This document shows, in pieces, positions 9,079 through 18,123 of a DNA stretch of 64,000 nucleotides. Position 1 is the stretch's first letter, and every line of letters starts with the position of its first letter. A program made the position numbers and the translations under genes. Below the pieces are notes generated by a model that searched no databases, was not told the origin of the DNA, and saw only the letters and a program-made list of their open reading frames with translations. This DNA is from Methylobacterium sp. BTF04 (GTDB lineage Bacteria; Pseudomonadota; Alphaproteobacteria; Rhizobiales; Beijerinckiaceae), in contig NZ_JAAHTB010000012.1 in NCBI RefSeq assembly GCF_010692745.1, forward strand, positions 1 through 64,000. The letters are read 5' to 3'.

Positions 9079-9585
9079 TCACTCGAAGCGATATCCCACC
9101 TTCGGCAGGACCGATCCGGCAATGCGGTCGACGGACCGACCGGTGAGAACGCCGCCGAGCCCGGCATAGAAGTCACGGGCGCGGTCGTTCTCCTCCAGCG
9201 CCCACACCCCGATGCGGGCAAGGCCGTGGTCGTGCATGTCGTTGCTCACCGCCCGGAACAGGCGCCGCCCGAGCCCGAGGCCCTGGTGCGAGGGCAGGAT
9301 GTAGAGTTCATCGATCTCGCCCGCCGCCTTCAGCGACCGGGCGCGGGCTGCTCCGTAGACCGCGTAGCCCACCACCCCGTCGCCGGTCTCCACCACCACC
9401 AGCGGACGGCTGCGCTGCGTGGCGCCGAGCCACCATTGAGAGCTGCGCTGAGAGATCATCCGCTCCAGCGACACCCCCGGGATGATCCCGCGATAGGCTT
9501 CGCGCCAAGCCGCGTCGAACACATCGCTGAGCGTGTCGGCATCCGTGCTGCGGGCGCGGCGAATACTGGTGGTGCTCGTGCTCAT
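9079..9585 (-). CDS. GNAT-family N-acetyltransferase
   Basis: 168 residues. The acetyl-CoA binding loop is seen in LYILPSHQGLGLGRRLF (motif A, Q/RxxGxG/A), preceded by the beta-4 strand ELYIL, and the C-terminal part has ARIGVWALEENDRARDFYAGLGG, the usual motif B with N and FY. The N-terminus IRRARSTDADTLSDVFDAAWREAYRGII is typical for small-molecule GNATs. The substrate is not known. Stands alone, upstream of and divergent from the phosphatase gene. Confidence 0.88.
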   Translation of the reverse strand: MSTSTTSIRRARSTDADTLSDVFDAAWREAYRGIIPGVSLERMISQRSSQWWLGATQRSRPLVVVETGDGVVGYAVYGAARARSLKAAGEIDELYILPSHQGLGLGRRLFRAVSNDMHDHGLARIGVWALEENDRARDFYAGLGGVLTGRSVDRIAGSVLPKVGYRFE

Positions 9586-9807
9586 GACGGGTCCCCGCGC
9601 TCGTCTGTCGACTGGTGATCAGGTTCGGTAAACGTCCAGGTCAGGGTAACGGTGTCGGAAGCGCCATCGAAGATGACGATCCAGGCGGAGACAAGGCAAA
9701 TGGGATGCCGATTTTCGGGGCCCTGTTTCGCTCCACCGGTTTGCCGCCGGTTCCCACGATGTTAGAGCCCGCAGATCGTCGTCCGCCACACCTTGCCAAG
9801 AGCGCCC

Positions 9808-10533
9808 GTGTTCAACCGCTTCCTCAAGCCAGAGACCCGCTACGCGCGGCGCATGGCGCGCATCGCCCGCTTCGAGCGGCCGATCGCCGGGACGGTCTCG
9901 CGCGCCAAGGCGTGGGCGAACATGCTGCTGGTGGACCACGGGGTCTTCCGTCTCGCCTATCTCAACCGACACCGGGTGGGTCAGGGCAAGCTGTGGCGCT
10001 CGGCCCAGCCGACCCCGCATCAGCTCGCCTGGTTCCGGCGCCAGGGCGTGCGCACGATCATCTCCCTGCGCGGCGGGCGCGAGCATGGCTCGTGGCCGCT
10101 CCAGCGCGAAGCCTGCGAGCGCCAGGGCCTCCACCTCGTCGAGTTCGTGCTGCGCTCGCGCGAAGCGCCCTCGCGGGAGACGATCCTGTCCGCCAAGGCG
10201 TTTTTCGATTCCGTCGCGTACCCGGCGATGATGCACTGCAAGTCGGGGGCGGACCGGGCCGGCCTCGGCGCGGTGCTCTACCTGATCCTGCACGAAGGAA
10301 GACCGGTGCGGGAGGCCATGAGCCAGCTCTCGGCCCGTTACGGCCATTTCCGCTTCGCCAAGACCGGCATCCTCGATGCGTTCTTCGACCTCTACCTGCG
10401 CGAAGGCGAAGCCCGCGGCCTCGATTTCCTGACCTGGGTCGAGACCGTTTACGATCCCGATGCGCTCAGGCGCGACTTCCGGCCGGGCTTCTGGTCCGAC
10501 CTCGTCGTCGACCGGATCATCAAGCGCGAGTAG
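9808..10533 (+). CDS. CX5R protein phosphatase (dual-specificity / tyrosine type)
   Basis: About 241 residues. The catalytic loop is MMHCKSGADRAG (HCX5R, Cys nucleophile and Arg). Upstream LWRSAQPTPHQLAWFRRQGVRTIISLRGG matches the bacterial Siw14-like/DSP fold where the gene product begins the phosphatase domain. C-terminal to the P-loop the helix GLGAVLYLILHEGRPVREAM is normal. The start is unclear: GTG at 9808 (MFNRFLKPETR) looks best, TTG at 9793 and ATG at 9853 are alternatives, none with a strong ribosome site. Substrate (protein, lipid or other phosphate ester) unknown. Its stop lies 12 bases from that of the convergent TonB receptor. Confidence 0.85.
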   Translation: MFNRFLKPETRYARRMARIARFERPIAGTVSRAKAWANMLLVDHGVFRLAYLNRHRVGQGKLWRSAQPTPHQLAWFRRQGVRTIISLRGGREHGSWPLQREACERQGLHLVEFVLRSREAPSRETILSAKAFFDSVAYPAMMHCKSGADRAGLGAVLYLILHEGRPVREAMSQLSARYGHFRFAKTGILDAFFDLYLREGEARGLDFLTWVETVYDPDALRRDFRPGFWSDLVVDRIIKRE

Positions 10534-10545
10534 CGCGCGCCCGCA

Positions 10546-12687
10546 TCATCGCGTCGCGAACTTGATGCTGATCGCCGCCTTGGCCACCAGCCCCGGGTTG
10601 GGAAGCGCGTTGAGATACTGGGTGTAGCGCTTGTCGAAGGCGTTCTGCAGGATGAAATCCGCCTTGATCCGGTCGTTGACGCGGTAAGACGCGAAGAAAT
10701 CCACCAGGGCGTAGGCCTTGGTCGCCAGGATAGTGGCGCCGGTCGGCAGATCGGTGCGGGCCTCGACGAGGTTGAGGCGGCTGCCCACGGTGAGGCGGTC
10801 GTCGAGGAAGCGCAGGCCGAGGGTCGTGCTGATCCGGTCCGGCGGGACGGTGATCAGGCTTTGGCGGGTGGCCTTGTCGCGCCCTTCGGTGTGGGTGGCG
10901 GCGACCGACAGGAAGCCGCGGCCCCAATCGTAGGCGCCTTCCAGTTCCACGCCGGACAGCTCTGCCTGAGCGATGTTGAGGTACTGGAACGACTGGACCG
11001 GGATGACGCAGGGGAAGCGCCCCGGAATGCTGGCGCAGATCGAGGCCGGGATGCCGGCGATGGCCGGCACGAAATAGGTCGGGCCCACGGTCTGGATGTT
11101 GATGAAGTCGTCGATCTCGTTCTGGAAGACGTTGAGCTTGGCGCGGAACGCGTCGCCAGGCACGAAGACCTCGTTGTACTTCAGGTTAATTCCGCCCTCG
11201 ACGGTGCGGGCCACCTCCGGGCGCAGGGTCGGGTTCGGCAGGATGTTGAAGGCCGGAAACGGGTGGATTCCCTGCACCAGGGTCTCGGTGATGGACGGCG
11301 CCCGGTAGCCCTCCGCATAGGTGCCGTAGAACTCGATTCCGGCGAAGGGCGAGATACCGACCGTGATCTTGGGTGAGACCCGGTCGCCGCTGGAGCGATA
11401 GACCCCGCCCGAGAGGTCGTAGCTGTCGTAGCGCAACGCGCCGATCACCCGAAGCCAGCTCGCGTAGCGGATTTCGTCCTGCACGAAGGCACCGGCGAGG
11501 CTGCGCTGGCCCGAGGGCGTGAACGCGCCGCCGAATCCGCCGGCATTGTCGGTGGTGCGCACGCTGTTCTGGACGAAATCACCCCCCACGGTCAGCGCGT
11601 GGCTCAGCGCCCAGGTGTCGAAACGGGCGGTGTTGTGGACGTCGAAGCCCGTGGTCTCGATGTCGTAGGTGAGCCGGCTGCCCGCCCGCGTGCCGAGGCG
11701 GCCGTAGAGCCCGCTCGCGGTATCCTGCAGGAAGGTCAGGTCATTATGCGTGGTGGTGTAATAGCCCTTGATGCTGAAATCGATCAGCGGCACGTCCGGT
11801 CGGGCAAAACGATAGCCCAGCGTGTAGGTGTCGGCCTGCACCGCGTTGGCGAACCGCGCCCCGGCATTGCTGGTGCCGGAATTGGCGAAATCGAAGCGCT
11901 GCAACAGCGCGGTGCCGCTGAACTCGTGCCCATCGGCGGGCCGGACGTTGAACTTGGCGAGGCCCGAGGTCAGTTCATTGCCGGTGTCGCGCACCGTCGT
12001 GCCGAGACCGTCGCGATACGGACCGTTGTTGCGGAAGACGAACTGGCCGAACACGTCCGCCGCCGTGCCGATGCGCGCGCCGAGCGCGGTGGAGTTGATG
12101 AACTTCTGGCCGTTGGTGCCGAAGCCCTGCTTCTGCACGGCGCCGGCGGTCTCGTCGGGCGCGAGAATGTCATCGATGGAGCGGGTGCGGAACGCGGCCA
12201 CGCCACCGATGGCGCCCGAGCCGTAGATGGTCGCGGTCGGCCCGCGTGTGATGTCGACGCCGCCGACGAGTTCGGGATCGAGATAGAAGACCCCGTTGGC
12301 GCTGTGGCCCGAGGTTTGGAAGTCCTGGCGGGCGCCGTCGACCAGCACGTTGACGCGGCCGAAATCCTGCAGGCCGCGGATGTTGATCGCCTGGGCCGGA
12401 TCGTTCTGATTCTCCTGCGTGGTGACGCCGGGGACATCGCGCAGAACGTCGGAGAGCCGACTGGGCTGGAGCCGCTCGATCTGCTCGGCGGTGATCACGC
12501 TGGTGCCCGACAGGGCATCGACCGCGGCACCCGGAGTCTTGGTCGAGGTGACCGAGATAGTGTCGAGGCTGATATCGGTATCGGCCGGCACCGGGCGCGC
12601 CGGTGGCGGCGTTTGCGCCATGGCGGCGGTGAGCGCCAGGAACGAGACGCCGAGCGCCAGACCGGCGCGACGAGACAGATAAGACAT
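10546..12687 (-). CDS. TonB-dependent haem/haemoglobin receptor
   Basis: 713 residues. Signal peptide MSYLSRRAGLALGVSFLALTAAMAQ; TonB-box-like SLDTISVTSTKT; plug domain with SVITAEQIERLQPSRLSDVLRDVPG and INIRGLQDFGRVNVLVDG. The barrel has the haem-receptor signature pair YAEGYRAPSITETL (FRAP-like box) and ILPNPTLRPE (NPNL-like box) that flank the haem-binding His region. It brings haem across the outer membrane using TonB energy. It is followed 166 bases upstream by the hmu genes on the same strand, so haem handed over in the periplasm would go to HmuT. Odd: it ends ...IKFATR rather than in the usual aromatic residue. Confidence 0.92.
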   Translation of the reverse strand: MSYLSRRAGLALGVSFLALTAAMAQTPPPARPVPADTDISLDTISVTSTKTPGAAVDALSGTSVITAEQIERLQPSRLSDVLRDVPGVTTQENQNDPAQAINIRGLQDFGRVNVLVDGARQDFQTSGHSANGVFYLDPELVGGVDITRGPTATIYGSGAIGGVAAFRTRSIDDILAPDETAGAVQKQGFGTNGQKFINSTALGARIGTAADVFGQFVFRNNGPYRDGLGTTVRDTGNELTSGLAKFNVRPADGHEFSGTALLQRFDFANSGTSNAGARFANAVQADTYTLGYRFARPDVPLIDFSIKGYYTTTHNDLTFLQDTASGLYGRLGTRAGSRLTYDIETTGFDVHNTARFDTWALSHALTVGGDFVQNSVRTTDNAGGFGGAFTPSGQRSLAGAFVQDEIRYASWLRVIGALRYDSYDLSGGVYRSSGDRVSPKITVGISPFAGIEFYGTYAEGYRAPSITETLVQGIHPFPAFNILPNPTLRPEVARTVEGGINLKYNEVFVPGDAFRAKLNVFQNEIDDFINIQTVGPTYFVPAIAGIPASICASIPGRFPCVIPVQSFQYLNIAQAELSGVELEGAYDWGRGFLSVAATHTEGRDKATRQSLITVPPDRISTTLGLRFLDDRLTVGSRLNLVEARTDLPTGATILATKAYALVDFFASYRVNDRIKADFILQNAFDKRYTQYLNALPNPGLVAKAAISIKFATR

Positions 12688-12853
12688 GGACGCAATCCAC
12701 CAAGAGCACAGTCGATCGATTGGCTGGCTGGCAGAGGGCTGGCTGGCTGATCCTCACGTGCTCCGGTGGGCGCCGTGGGGTCAACAGCCCATAAATCGTT
12801 CCAGATTATTGCGATTCCGATCTGCCTTCACGGATTGTTGAAGTGCTTCCAGG

Positions 12854-13690
12854 CTACGGATTCACGGCCTTCGCCTGTGGCTCAACCGCAACGGTTCGTC
12901 GTGGCAGCAGGAAGGCCTGGCCGGCCTCCGGAACCCGTCCGACCGGCCAGGAGACTTGGAAGACACGCGCGATCAGGTCGTCACGCAACACCATCGCGGG
13001 TGGTCCGTCCGCCACCAGGCGGCCCGAATCCATCACCAGCAGCGTATCCGCATAGGCGGCGGCGAGGTTGAGGTCGTGCAGGATCGCCACCACGCCGACG
13101 CCGTCCCGGGACAGCGCGGCGGCGGCATCGAGCAGGGAGGCTTGGTGGCGCAGGTCGAGACTCGCGGTCGGCTCATCGAGGAACAGAACCTGCCGCCCGG
13201 CGATGGTCCGGCCGGCCGCCAATTGGCACAGCACGCGCGCGAATTGAACACGCGCCTGCTCGCCCCCCGAAAGGGTCTGGTAGGCGCGCTCGGCCAGATG
13301 CGCCACATCGGCTTGTTCGAGGGTGCGTGCGAGAATCGCGCTCCGATCCCGGCGCGTCAGGCCACGACCGATCCCGTCGAGGCCGATCCGGGCGACATCG
13401 GCGACCGAGAACGGAAAAGCGAGGCGCGCGGCCTGGGGCAACACCGCCCGCATGCCGGCGAGCCGCCAGGGCGGGATACTGGCGATCGGCTCCACACCGT
13501 AGGCCACCGAGCCACGGCTCGGATGGATCTCGCCGCAGAGCAGTCTCAGCAGGGTCGACTTGCCGGCGCCGTTCGGACCGACGATCACCTGAAGCGTACC
13601 GGGCGCCACCGTCAGAGAGACGTCGCGCACGAGGTCGCGTCCGGCGACCGTGTAGGTGAGGTCCGACGCAGTGAGAAGCGACTCAGGCAT
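12854..13690 (-). CDS. hmuV: Haem ABC transporter ATP-binding protein HmuV
   Basis: 278 residues from the ATG at 13690, which overlaps the end of hmuU by 8 bases; a GTG-type extension to 13711 is less likely. ABC motifs in order: Walker A GPNGAGKST, Q-loop VLPQAARLAFPF, signature LSGGEQARVQFAR, Walker B VLFLDEP, D-loop SLDLRHQ and H-switch ILHDLN. The signature region with the longer VLCQLAAGR insertion before Walker B is typical of HmuV/BtuD-like haem and B12 importers. It powers haem import through HmuU in the inner membrane. Confidence 0.93.
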   Translation of the reverse strand: MPESLLTASDLTYTVAGRDLVRDVSLTVAPGTLQVIVGPNGAGKSTLLRLLCGEIHPSRGSVAYGVEPIASIPPWRLAGMRAVLPQAARLAFPFSVADVARIGLDGIGRGLTRRDRSAILARTLEQADVAHLAERAYQTLSGGEQARVQFARVLCQLAAGRTIAGRQVLFLDEPTASLDLRHQASLLDAAAALSRDGVGVVAILHDLNLAAAYADTLLVMDSGRLVADGPPAMVLRDDLIARVFQVSWPVGRVPEAGQAFLLPRRTVAVEPQAKAVNP

Positions 13691-14729
13691 CGGCGAGCCG
13701 CGCCCGGCCAAGCAGCAGCCACAGGAATACCGGTGCGCCGACCATGGCGGTGACGATCCCGATCGGCAGTTCGGCTGGGGCCGCGACGATGCGGGCGATC
13801 ACGTCGGCGAGGACGAGGAGTGCACCGCCGAGCAGAGCAGAGGCCGGCAGCAGCAGCCGGTGTTCGGGTCCGACCAGCAGGCGCAGGGCATGCGGCACTA
13901 CGAGGCCGACGAAGCCAATGACGCCGGCCGCCGCCACGCCTGCGCCGACGGCGACCGCCACCAGCAGGATACAGGCGCGCTTGAGCCGCTCCACCGACAC
14001 CCCGAGGTGGAAGGCTTCGGCCTCTCCGAGCACCAGGGCGTTGAGCCCGCGCCCCAAGAACGGCACCGCGACGAGCATGGGCAGGATCAGCGGGGCGCTG
14101 GACAGGACCTTGGTCCAGGTGGCGCCGCCGAGGCTGCCGAGCGACCAGAAGGTGAGATCGCGTAATTGCCTGTCGTCGCTGGCATAGACCAGCAGGCCGG
14201 TCAGCGCTCCGCTGAGCGCACCGAGCGCAATGCCGGCGAGCAGCATGGTCGCCACTGAGGTTCGGCCGGAGCGGGTCGCCAAACCATAGAGAACCAGCGT
14301 TGCCGTCAGGCCGCCGAGGAAGGCCCCGACGGGGAGGATCGCATACGGCACCGGGCCGGGCATGCCGAAATGGGCGATGAGCCGGTCGCCGAGGACGATC
14401 ACGCTGGCTGCGGCGAGCCCGGCCCCCGCCGAGACCCCGACCAGAGCCGGATCGGCCAGGGGATTGCGAAACAGCCCCTGCATCAAGGCGCCCGATACGG
14501 CGAGCCCGGCGCCGACCATCAGTCCGAGCAGCGTGCGCGGCAGGCGGATGTTGAGGATGACCGTCGCGTCGCGGGCGAGCGCGGGGTCTTGTCCACCGAG
14601 GAGAACGTCGAGGACGCGCCCCGGAGGAATACGGATCGCTCCCATGCCGAGGGAGAGCAGCGCCACACCCAGCATCAATACCGCGAGCCCCGCGAGCACG
14701 AGCGCGCCCGACCGCTCGTGCTCACCCAC
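13683..14729 (-). CDS. hmuU: Haem ABC transporter permease HmuU (FecCD family)
   Basis: 348 residues from a GTG at 14729 that overlaps the hmuT stop by 8 bases. Ten hydrophobic segments and FecCD landmarks: RLPRTLLGLMVGAGLAVSGALMQGLFRNPLADPALVG-type N-terminal block, TMLLAGIALGALSGALTGLLVY, GVIGFVGLVVPHALRLLVGPEHR before the ATPase-contact helix, and ELPIGIVTAMVGAPVFLWLL at the end. It forms the inner-membrane channel for haem with HmuV. Tight overlaps on both sides show translational coupling in the hmuTUV order. Confidence 0.94.
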   Translation of the reverse strand: MGEHERSGALVLAGLAVLMLGVALLSLGMGAIRIPPGRVLDVLLGGQDPALARDATVILNIRLPRTLLGLMVGAGLAVSGALMQGLFRNPLADPALVGVSAGAGLAAASVIVLGDRLIAHFGMPGPVPYAILPVGAFLGGLTATLVLYGLATRSGRTSVATMLLAGIALGALSGALTGLLVYASDDRQLRDLTFWSLGSLGGATWTKVLSSAPLILPMLVAVPFLGRGLNALVLGEAEAFHLGVSVERLKRACILLVAVAVGAGVAAAGVIGFVGLVVPHALRLLVGPEHRLLLPASALLGGALLVLADVIARIVAAPAELPIGIVTAMVGAPVFLWLLLGRARLADA

Positions 14730-15609
14730 GCGGCAGATCCGGATAGATCGCCCGCATCAGCTCACCCGCCGCTTCCGGCGTGCGCGGCCCGAAGCCGAGG
14801 AGGTAGAGGCCGTCCATGGTGACGAGGGATCGGCGGCCGGCAGCGGGTGTCCGACCCAACGCCGTCTCGGGGGCGAACACCGCCTCGGCTGTCGGCGGCT
14901 CGGCGCCGGTGCGCATCATCACGACCGTGTCGGGGGTAGCGGCGACGATGGCCTCGTCGGTCATCGGCTTGAAGCCCTGGAGCCCGGCGGCGGCGTTCTC
15001 GACGCCGGCGAGCTTGAGGATGCCGTCCGCCGTAGTGTCGAGCCCACCGACCATGGTGCGGCCACCTTGGAGCGAAAGCACCACCATGGCACGCGCCGGC
15101 CTTGCGATGCGGGCGCGCTGCGCCGCCAGATCGGCGAAATGCGCCCGGACCTCGGCGGCAAGCGCCTCGGCCTCCCGCTCGCTCCCGCTGAGGCGTCCAA
15201 CGAGGGCGATCTTGTCGAGGACGCCGTCCGGGGTCGGCGGCTCCTTCACCATCTCCACCCGCACGCCGGCCTCGCGAATCAAGGTGAGGATTTCGGGCGG
15301 ACCGGCCCCCTCCGCGGCGATGACGAGGTCTGGTCCGACGGAGAGCAGGCCTTCGGCGGACAGCGCACGCAGATAGCCGACATTCGCCTTCTCGCGCAGC
15401 GCCTCGGGCGGCTGCAGGCTCGTGGTGTCGACGGCGACGATCCGCGGGCCGGCGCCAAGGCGATACAGGATCTCGGTGACGGCACCGCCGAGGGACGCGA
15501 TCCGGGTGGCGGGCCCGGCGGCCCATGCCGTACGCGGCGTGAGTGCGCCCACCGACGCAGCCAGCAGCAACCGGCGGCGATTCAGCAGCAGGGCGGGACG
15601 GGCCGTCAT
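14722..15609 (-). CDS. hmuT: Haem-binding periplasmic protein HmuT
   Basis: 295 residues. N-terminal LNRRRLLLAASVGALTPRTAWA is a signal with an RRR twin-arginine-like lead and a WAA cleavage region. The body is a class III solute-binding fold: RIASLGGAVTEILYRLGAGPRIVAVDTTSLQP, GYLRALSAEGLLSVGPDLVIAAEGAGPPE, a long backbone helix with ARPARAMVVLSL, and AGLQGFKPMTDEAIVAATPDTVVMM. It would pass haem from the TonB receptor to HmuUV. ATGA overlap (4 bp) with hemP upstream. Confidence 0.92.
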   Translation of the reverse strand: MTARPALLLNRRRLLLAASVGALTPRTAWAAGPATRIASLGGAVTEILYRLGAGPRIVAVDTTSLQPPEALREKANVGYLRALSAEGLLSVGPDLVIAAEGAGPPEILTLIREAGVRVEMVKEPPTPDGVLDKIALVGRLSGSEREAEALAAEVRAHFADLAAQRARIARPARAMVVLSLQGGRTMVGGLDTTADGILKLAGVENAAAGLQGFKPMTDEAIVAATPDTVVMMRTGAEPPTAEAVFAPETALGRTPAAGRRSLVTMDGLYLLGFGPRTPEAAGELMRAIYPDLPRG

Positions 15610-15803
15610 TTGGTGAGGATTAGCTTATCGTTGGCGGTGATCCGGAGGCGGTAGCGTTCACCTCCGTGAACGATCACGACCTCACGCCGGCCGTCCATCA
15701 GGACGGCCGAGGTGATTACCGCCTCGATCTGCGCACCGCGTGCGTCCGCCACAGAACGTGCCGCGAGACCTGCACTGGAAATTTCGGAGTCGAGCTTCGA
15801 CAT
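15606..15803 (-). CDS. hemP: Hemin uptake protein HemP
   Basis: 65 residues from the ATG at 15803; a GTG at 15827 would add eight residues. The core GGERYRLRITANDKLILTK is the HemP signature (Y-x-L-x-I/T-x-x-x-K-L-I-L-T-K). HemP is a small cytoplasmic protein tied to haem uptake and, in some bacteria, to direct activation of the receptor gene. It heads the hemP-hmuTUV operon and overlaps hmuT by 4 bp. No good ribosome site is seen before either start; the upstream bases are instead occupied by TTCTAAA-type half-sites. Confidence 0.88.
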   Translation of the reverse strand: MSKLDSEISSAGLAARSVADARGAQIEAVITSAVLMDGRREVVIVHGGERYRLRITANDKLILTK

Positions 15804-15810
15804 GTTGCCG

Positions 15811-15850
15811 ATTCTAAAGAACCGCACCTTTGAATTGTTTTATTCTAAAG
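15811..15850 (-). promoter_or_regulatory. Candidate iron-responsive element (Irr/ICE-like) before hemP
   Basis: Two TTCTAAA half-sites on the plus strand (15812-15818 and 15843-15849), and a TTTGAAT arm at 15829-15835 that forms an imperfect inverted repeat with the second. In Rhizobiales, haem-iron genes are controlled by Irr through ICE elements made of TTTAGAA/TTCTAAA arms. Spacing here is not canonical, so the match is suggestive only. Confidence 0.4.
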
Positions 15851-15968
15851 TACGGATACTGCATCTTCCCGCTCATAAGATTCTTTAGTCTGGTGTACAA
15901 GCAGACTTGATCACGCGACCTATCCACCAGGACCGCCGCTCAGCTGAACGCGGCGGCCGGGCCGATCC

Positions 15969-18053
15969 TCAAGCCGCGGGCTGCCAGCCGATCGATTGCC
16001 TCAGGAAACCGATGCCGAGGGCGAGGAAGGCGGCGGTCTCGGCGCTATCCTTGCCGTAGCCGTGGCCACCGGCGGCGGGCTCGTAGAAGGAAGCGGGATA
16101 ACCCAGCGCATGGAGCTTGCGGGCCATCTTGCGGGCATGGCCCGGGTGGACGCGGTCGTCGCGCCGGCTCGTGGCGATGAGGATCGGCGGATAGGGGCGC
16201 CCGGCCTCGGCGACGTGATAGGCCGAGATGGCGCCGAGGAAGCGCCAATCCTCCGGGTCGTCGGGGTCGCCGTACTCGGCGATCCAACTCGCTCCGGCGA
16301 GCAGCTTGGCGTAGCGGCGCATGTCGATCAGCGGGATAGTGCAGAACAGGGCGCCGAAGCGTTCGGGATAGCGCGTCAGCATGTTGGCGATGAGGAGCCC
16401 GCCATTCGAACCGCCCTCGGCGGCGATGCGGCCCGGCCGGGTGATTCCGCGGGTGACGAGGTCGGCCGCGACGGCGGCGAAATCGTCATGCGCCAGGGCC
16501 TTGCCTTCGCGACGCCCGGCCTCGTGCCAGCGCGTGCCGAATTCGCCGCCGCCACGGATGTTGGCGACGACACTGGTCCCGCCGGGCTCGAGCCACAGCT
16601 TGCCAAGCACGGCCTGGTACGTCGGCAGCACCGAAACCTTGAAGCCGCCATAGGCGGACATGTGGACCGGAGCCTCTCCGGTCTCGCCCGCCGGCCCGAC
16701 CTGGACGTAGGGGATGCGGGTGCCGTCCGCAGAGACGGCCTCATGCCGCGTCACGGCCAATCCGGATGCATCGAAGGCGGCCGGCATGGTGCGCAGGATT
16801 GTCGGGCTCGACAGGGCCGGTGGAATGGCGAGCAAGGTCGGCGGCGTCACCGGGTCCTGCACGACGGCGAGGAGTTCGCCATCGGCCTCCTCGGACTCGG
16901 CGTCGAACGGCCAGACCGAGACGCTACCGACCGTCGGCAGCCCGGGCACGCCGCGACGAATCCAGCCTTCGGTGTCCGGGGTGAAGACCTCGAAGGCGGG
17001 ACGCAGGTCGTCGAGGGCGCCGATGACGAGGCGACCGTTCGACCAAAAGATCTCCTGGAGAGCGTTTTGCTCGCTCGGCTGCCACAGAACCGCGAAATCG
17101 CGGGCACCGGCGAGAAACGCCGAGAGTGCGATGACCAGCACGGTATCGGCCGCATGGGTGGCACCGCCGACGCTCCACGGGGTCCGCGGCCGCACGGCAA
17201 GCCAATCGCGATGCAGGTGAATTTCCGCGTCGGTGGGGATCGCCAGGAGCGTGCGCGCACCGGTCCGGTCACCGAGATGGATGGCGGCATCGAAAAAGCC
17301 GGTGCGTTCCGAAAACACGATGCGCTCGCTGCCGTCATGGCGCTCGACTTCGCCCCAGACGGCCATGTTCCCGGGCGCGGTCTCGAACAGAACCTGGGCG
17401 GACGACGGATCCGAGCCGCGCGGCCACAGTCGCACCGTGCGGGCATAGCCAGAGCGCGTCGCCATGCCCTCGCCAAAAGCACTCGACAGCAGCAGGGTGT
17501 CCCGATCGAGCCACGTTGCCCCGCCCTTGGCCTCTGGCAGGACGAAGCCGTCGGCGACGAAGCGGCAAGTGGTCAGGTCGAACTCACGCTGAACCGTGGC
17601 GTCACCGCCGCCCCGGCTCAGGCGCAGGAGCGCGCGGTCGTGGGCATGCGGGAGGACATCGGCGCCGGCCCAGACCCAATCCTCGCCTTCGGCCGCGGCG
17701 AGGGCATCGAGGTCGAGCAGAATCGCCCAGACCGGATTGCCGGCGCGGTAGCCCGGCTCATCCGTCCGACGCCACAGTCCGCGCGGGTGCTCCGCGTCTT
17801 TCCAGAGGTTGTGGAGAAAGTCGCCGCGGCGCTGGACCATAGGAATGCGGCCGGGCCGGTCGAGCAGCGCATGCACCGTGTCGCGGTCACGTGCGAAGGC
17901 GGCATCGGCGTAGCGCCCCAGGGTCTCGGCGTTCTGCGCCTCGACCCAGGCGACGGCCTCGAGCCCGTCGATTTCCTCGAGCCAGAGATGGGGGTCGTCA
18001 TCCGGCTGAGCGAGCGTCGGGCGGGGATCGGGGGCAAGCGTCGTTGCGGTCAT
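15969..18053 (-). CDS. Prolyl oligopeptidase family serine peptidase (S9A)
   Basis: 694 residues, no signal peptide, so cytoplasmic. N-terminal DDDPHLWLEEIDGLEAVAWVEAQN is the classical S9A start. A beta-propeller middle runs to about residue 400. The alpha/beta-hydrolase domain has SAYGGFKVSVLPTYQ, NIRGGGEFGTRWHEAGRR, catalytic Ser in AEGGSNGGLL, Asp in TSRRDDRVHPGHARKMA and His in AGGHGYGKD. It should cleave short peptides after Pro or related residues. Closest style is the group of prolyl-oligopeptidase-like proteins found in alphaproteobacteria; the actual peptide preference is unknown. It lies 70 bases after pheA on the same strand. Confidence 0.92.
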   Translation of the reverse strand: MTATTLAPDPRPTLAQPDDDPHLWLEEIDGLEAVAWVEAQNAETLGRYADAAFARDRDTVHALLDRPGRIPMVQRRGDFLHNLWKDAEHPRGLWRRTDEPGYRAGNPVWAILLDLDALAAAEGEDWVWAGADVLPHAHDRALLRLSRGGGDATVQREFDLTTCRFVADGFVLPEAKGGATWLDRDTLLLSSAFGEGMATRSGYARTVRLWPRGSDPSSAQVLFETAPGNMAVWGEVERHDGSERIVFSERTGFFDAAIHLGDRTGARTLLAIPTDAEIHLHRDWLAVRPRTPWSVGGATHAADTVLVIALSAFLAGARDFAVLWQPSEQNALQEIFWSNGRLVIGALDDLRPAFEVFTPDTEGWIRRGVPGLPTVGSVSVWPFDAESEEADGELLAVVQDPVTPPTLLAIPPALSSPTILRTMPAAFDASGLAVTRHEAVSADGTRIPYVQVGPAGETGEAPVHMSAYGGFKVSVLPTYQAVLGKLWLEPGGTSVVANIRGGGEFGTRWHEAGRREGKALAHDDFAAVAADLVTRGITRPGRIAAEGGSNGGLLIANMLTRYPERFGALFCTIPLIDMRRYAKLLAGASWIAEYGDPDDPEDWRFLGAISAYHVAEAGRPYPPILIATSRRDDRVHPGHARKMARKLHALGYPASFYEPAAGGHGYGKDSAETAAFLALGIGFLRQSIGWQPAA

Positions 18054-18123
18054 AGGCGAAGGTTAGGCGATATCGGCCAAGGAGGCACCGCCATCGGCTT
18101 GACGAAATGCCCAACCCGTCAGG

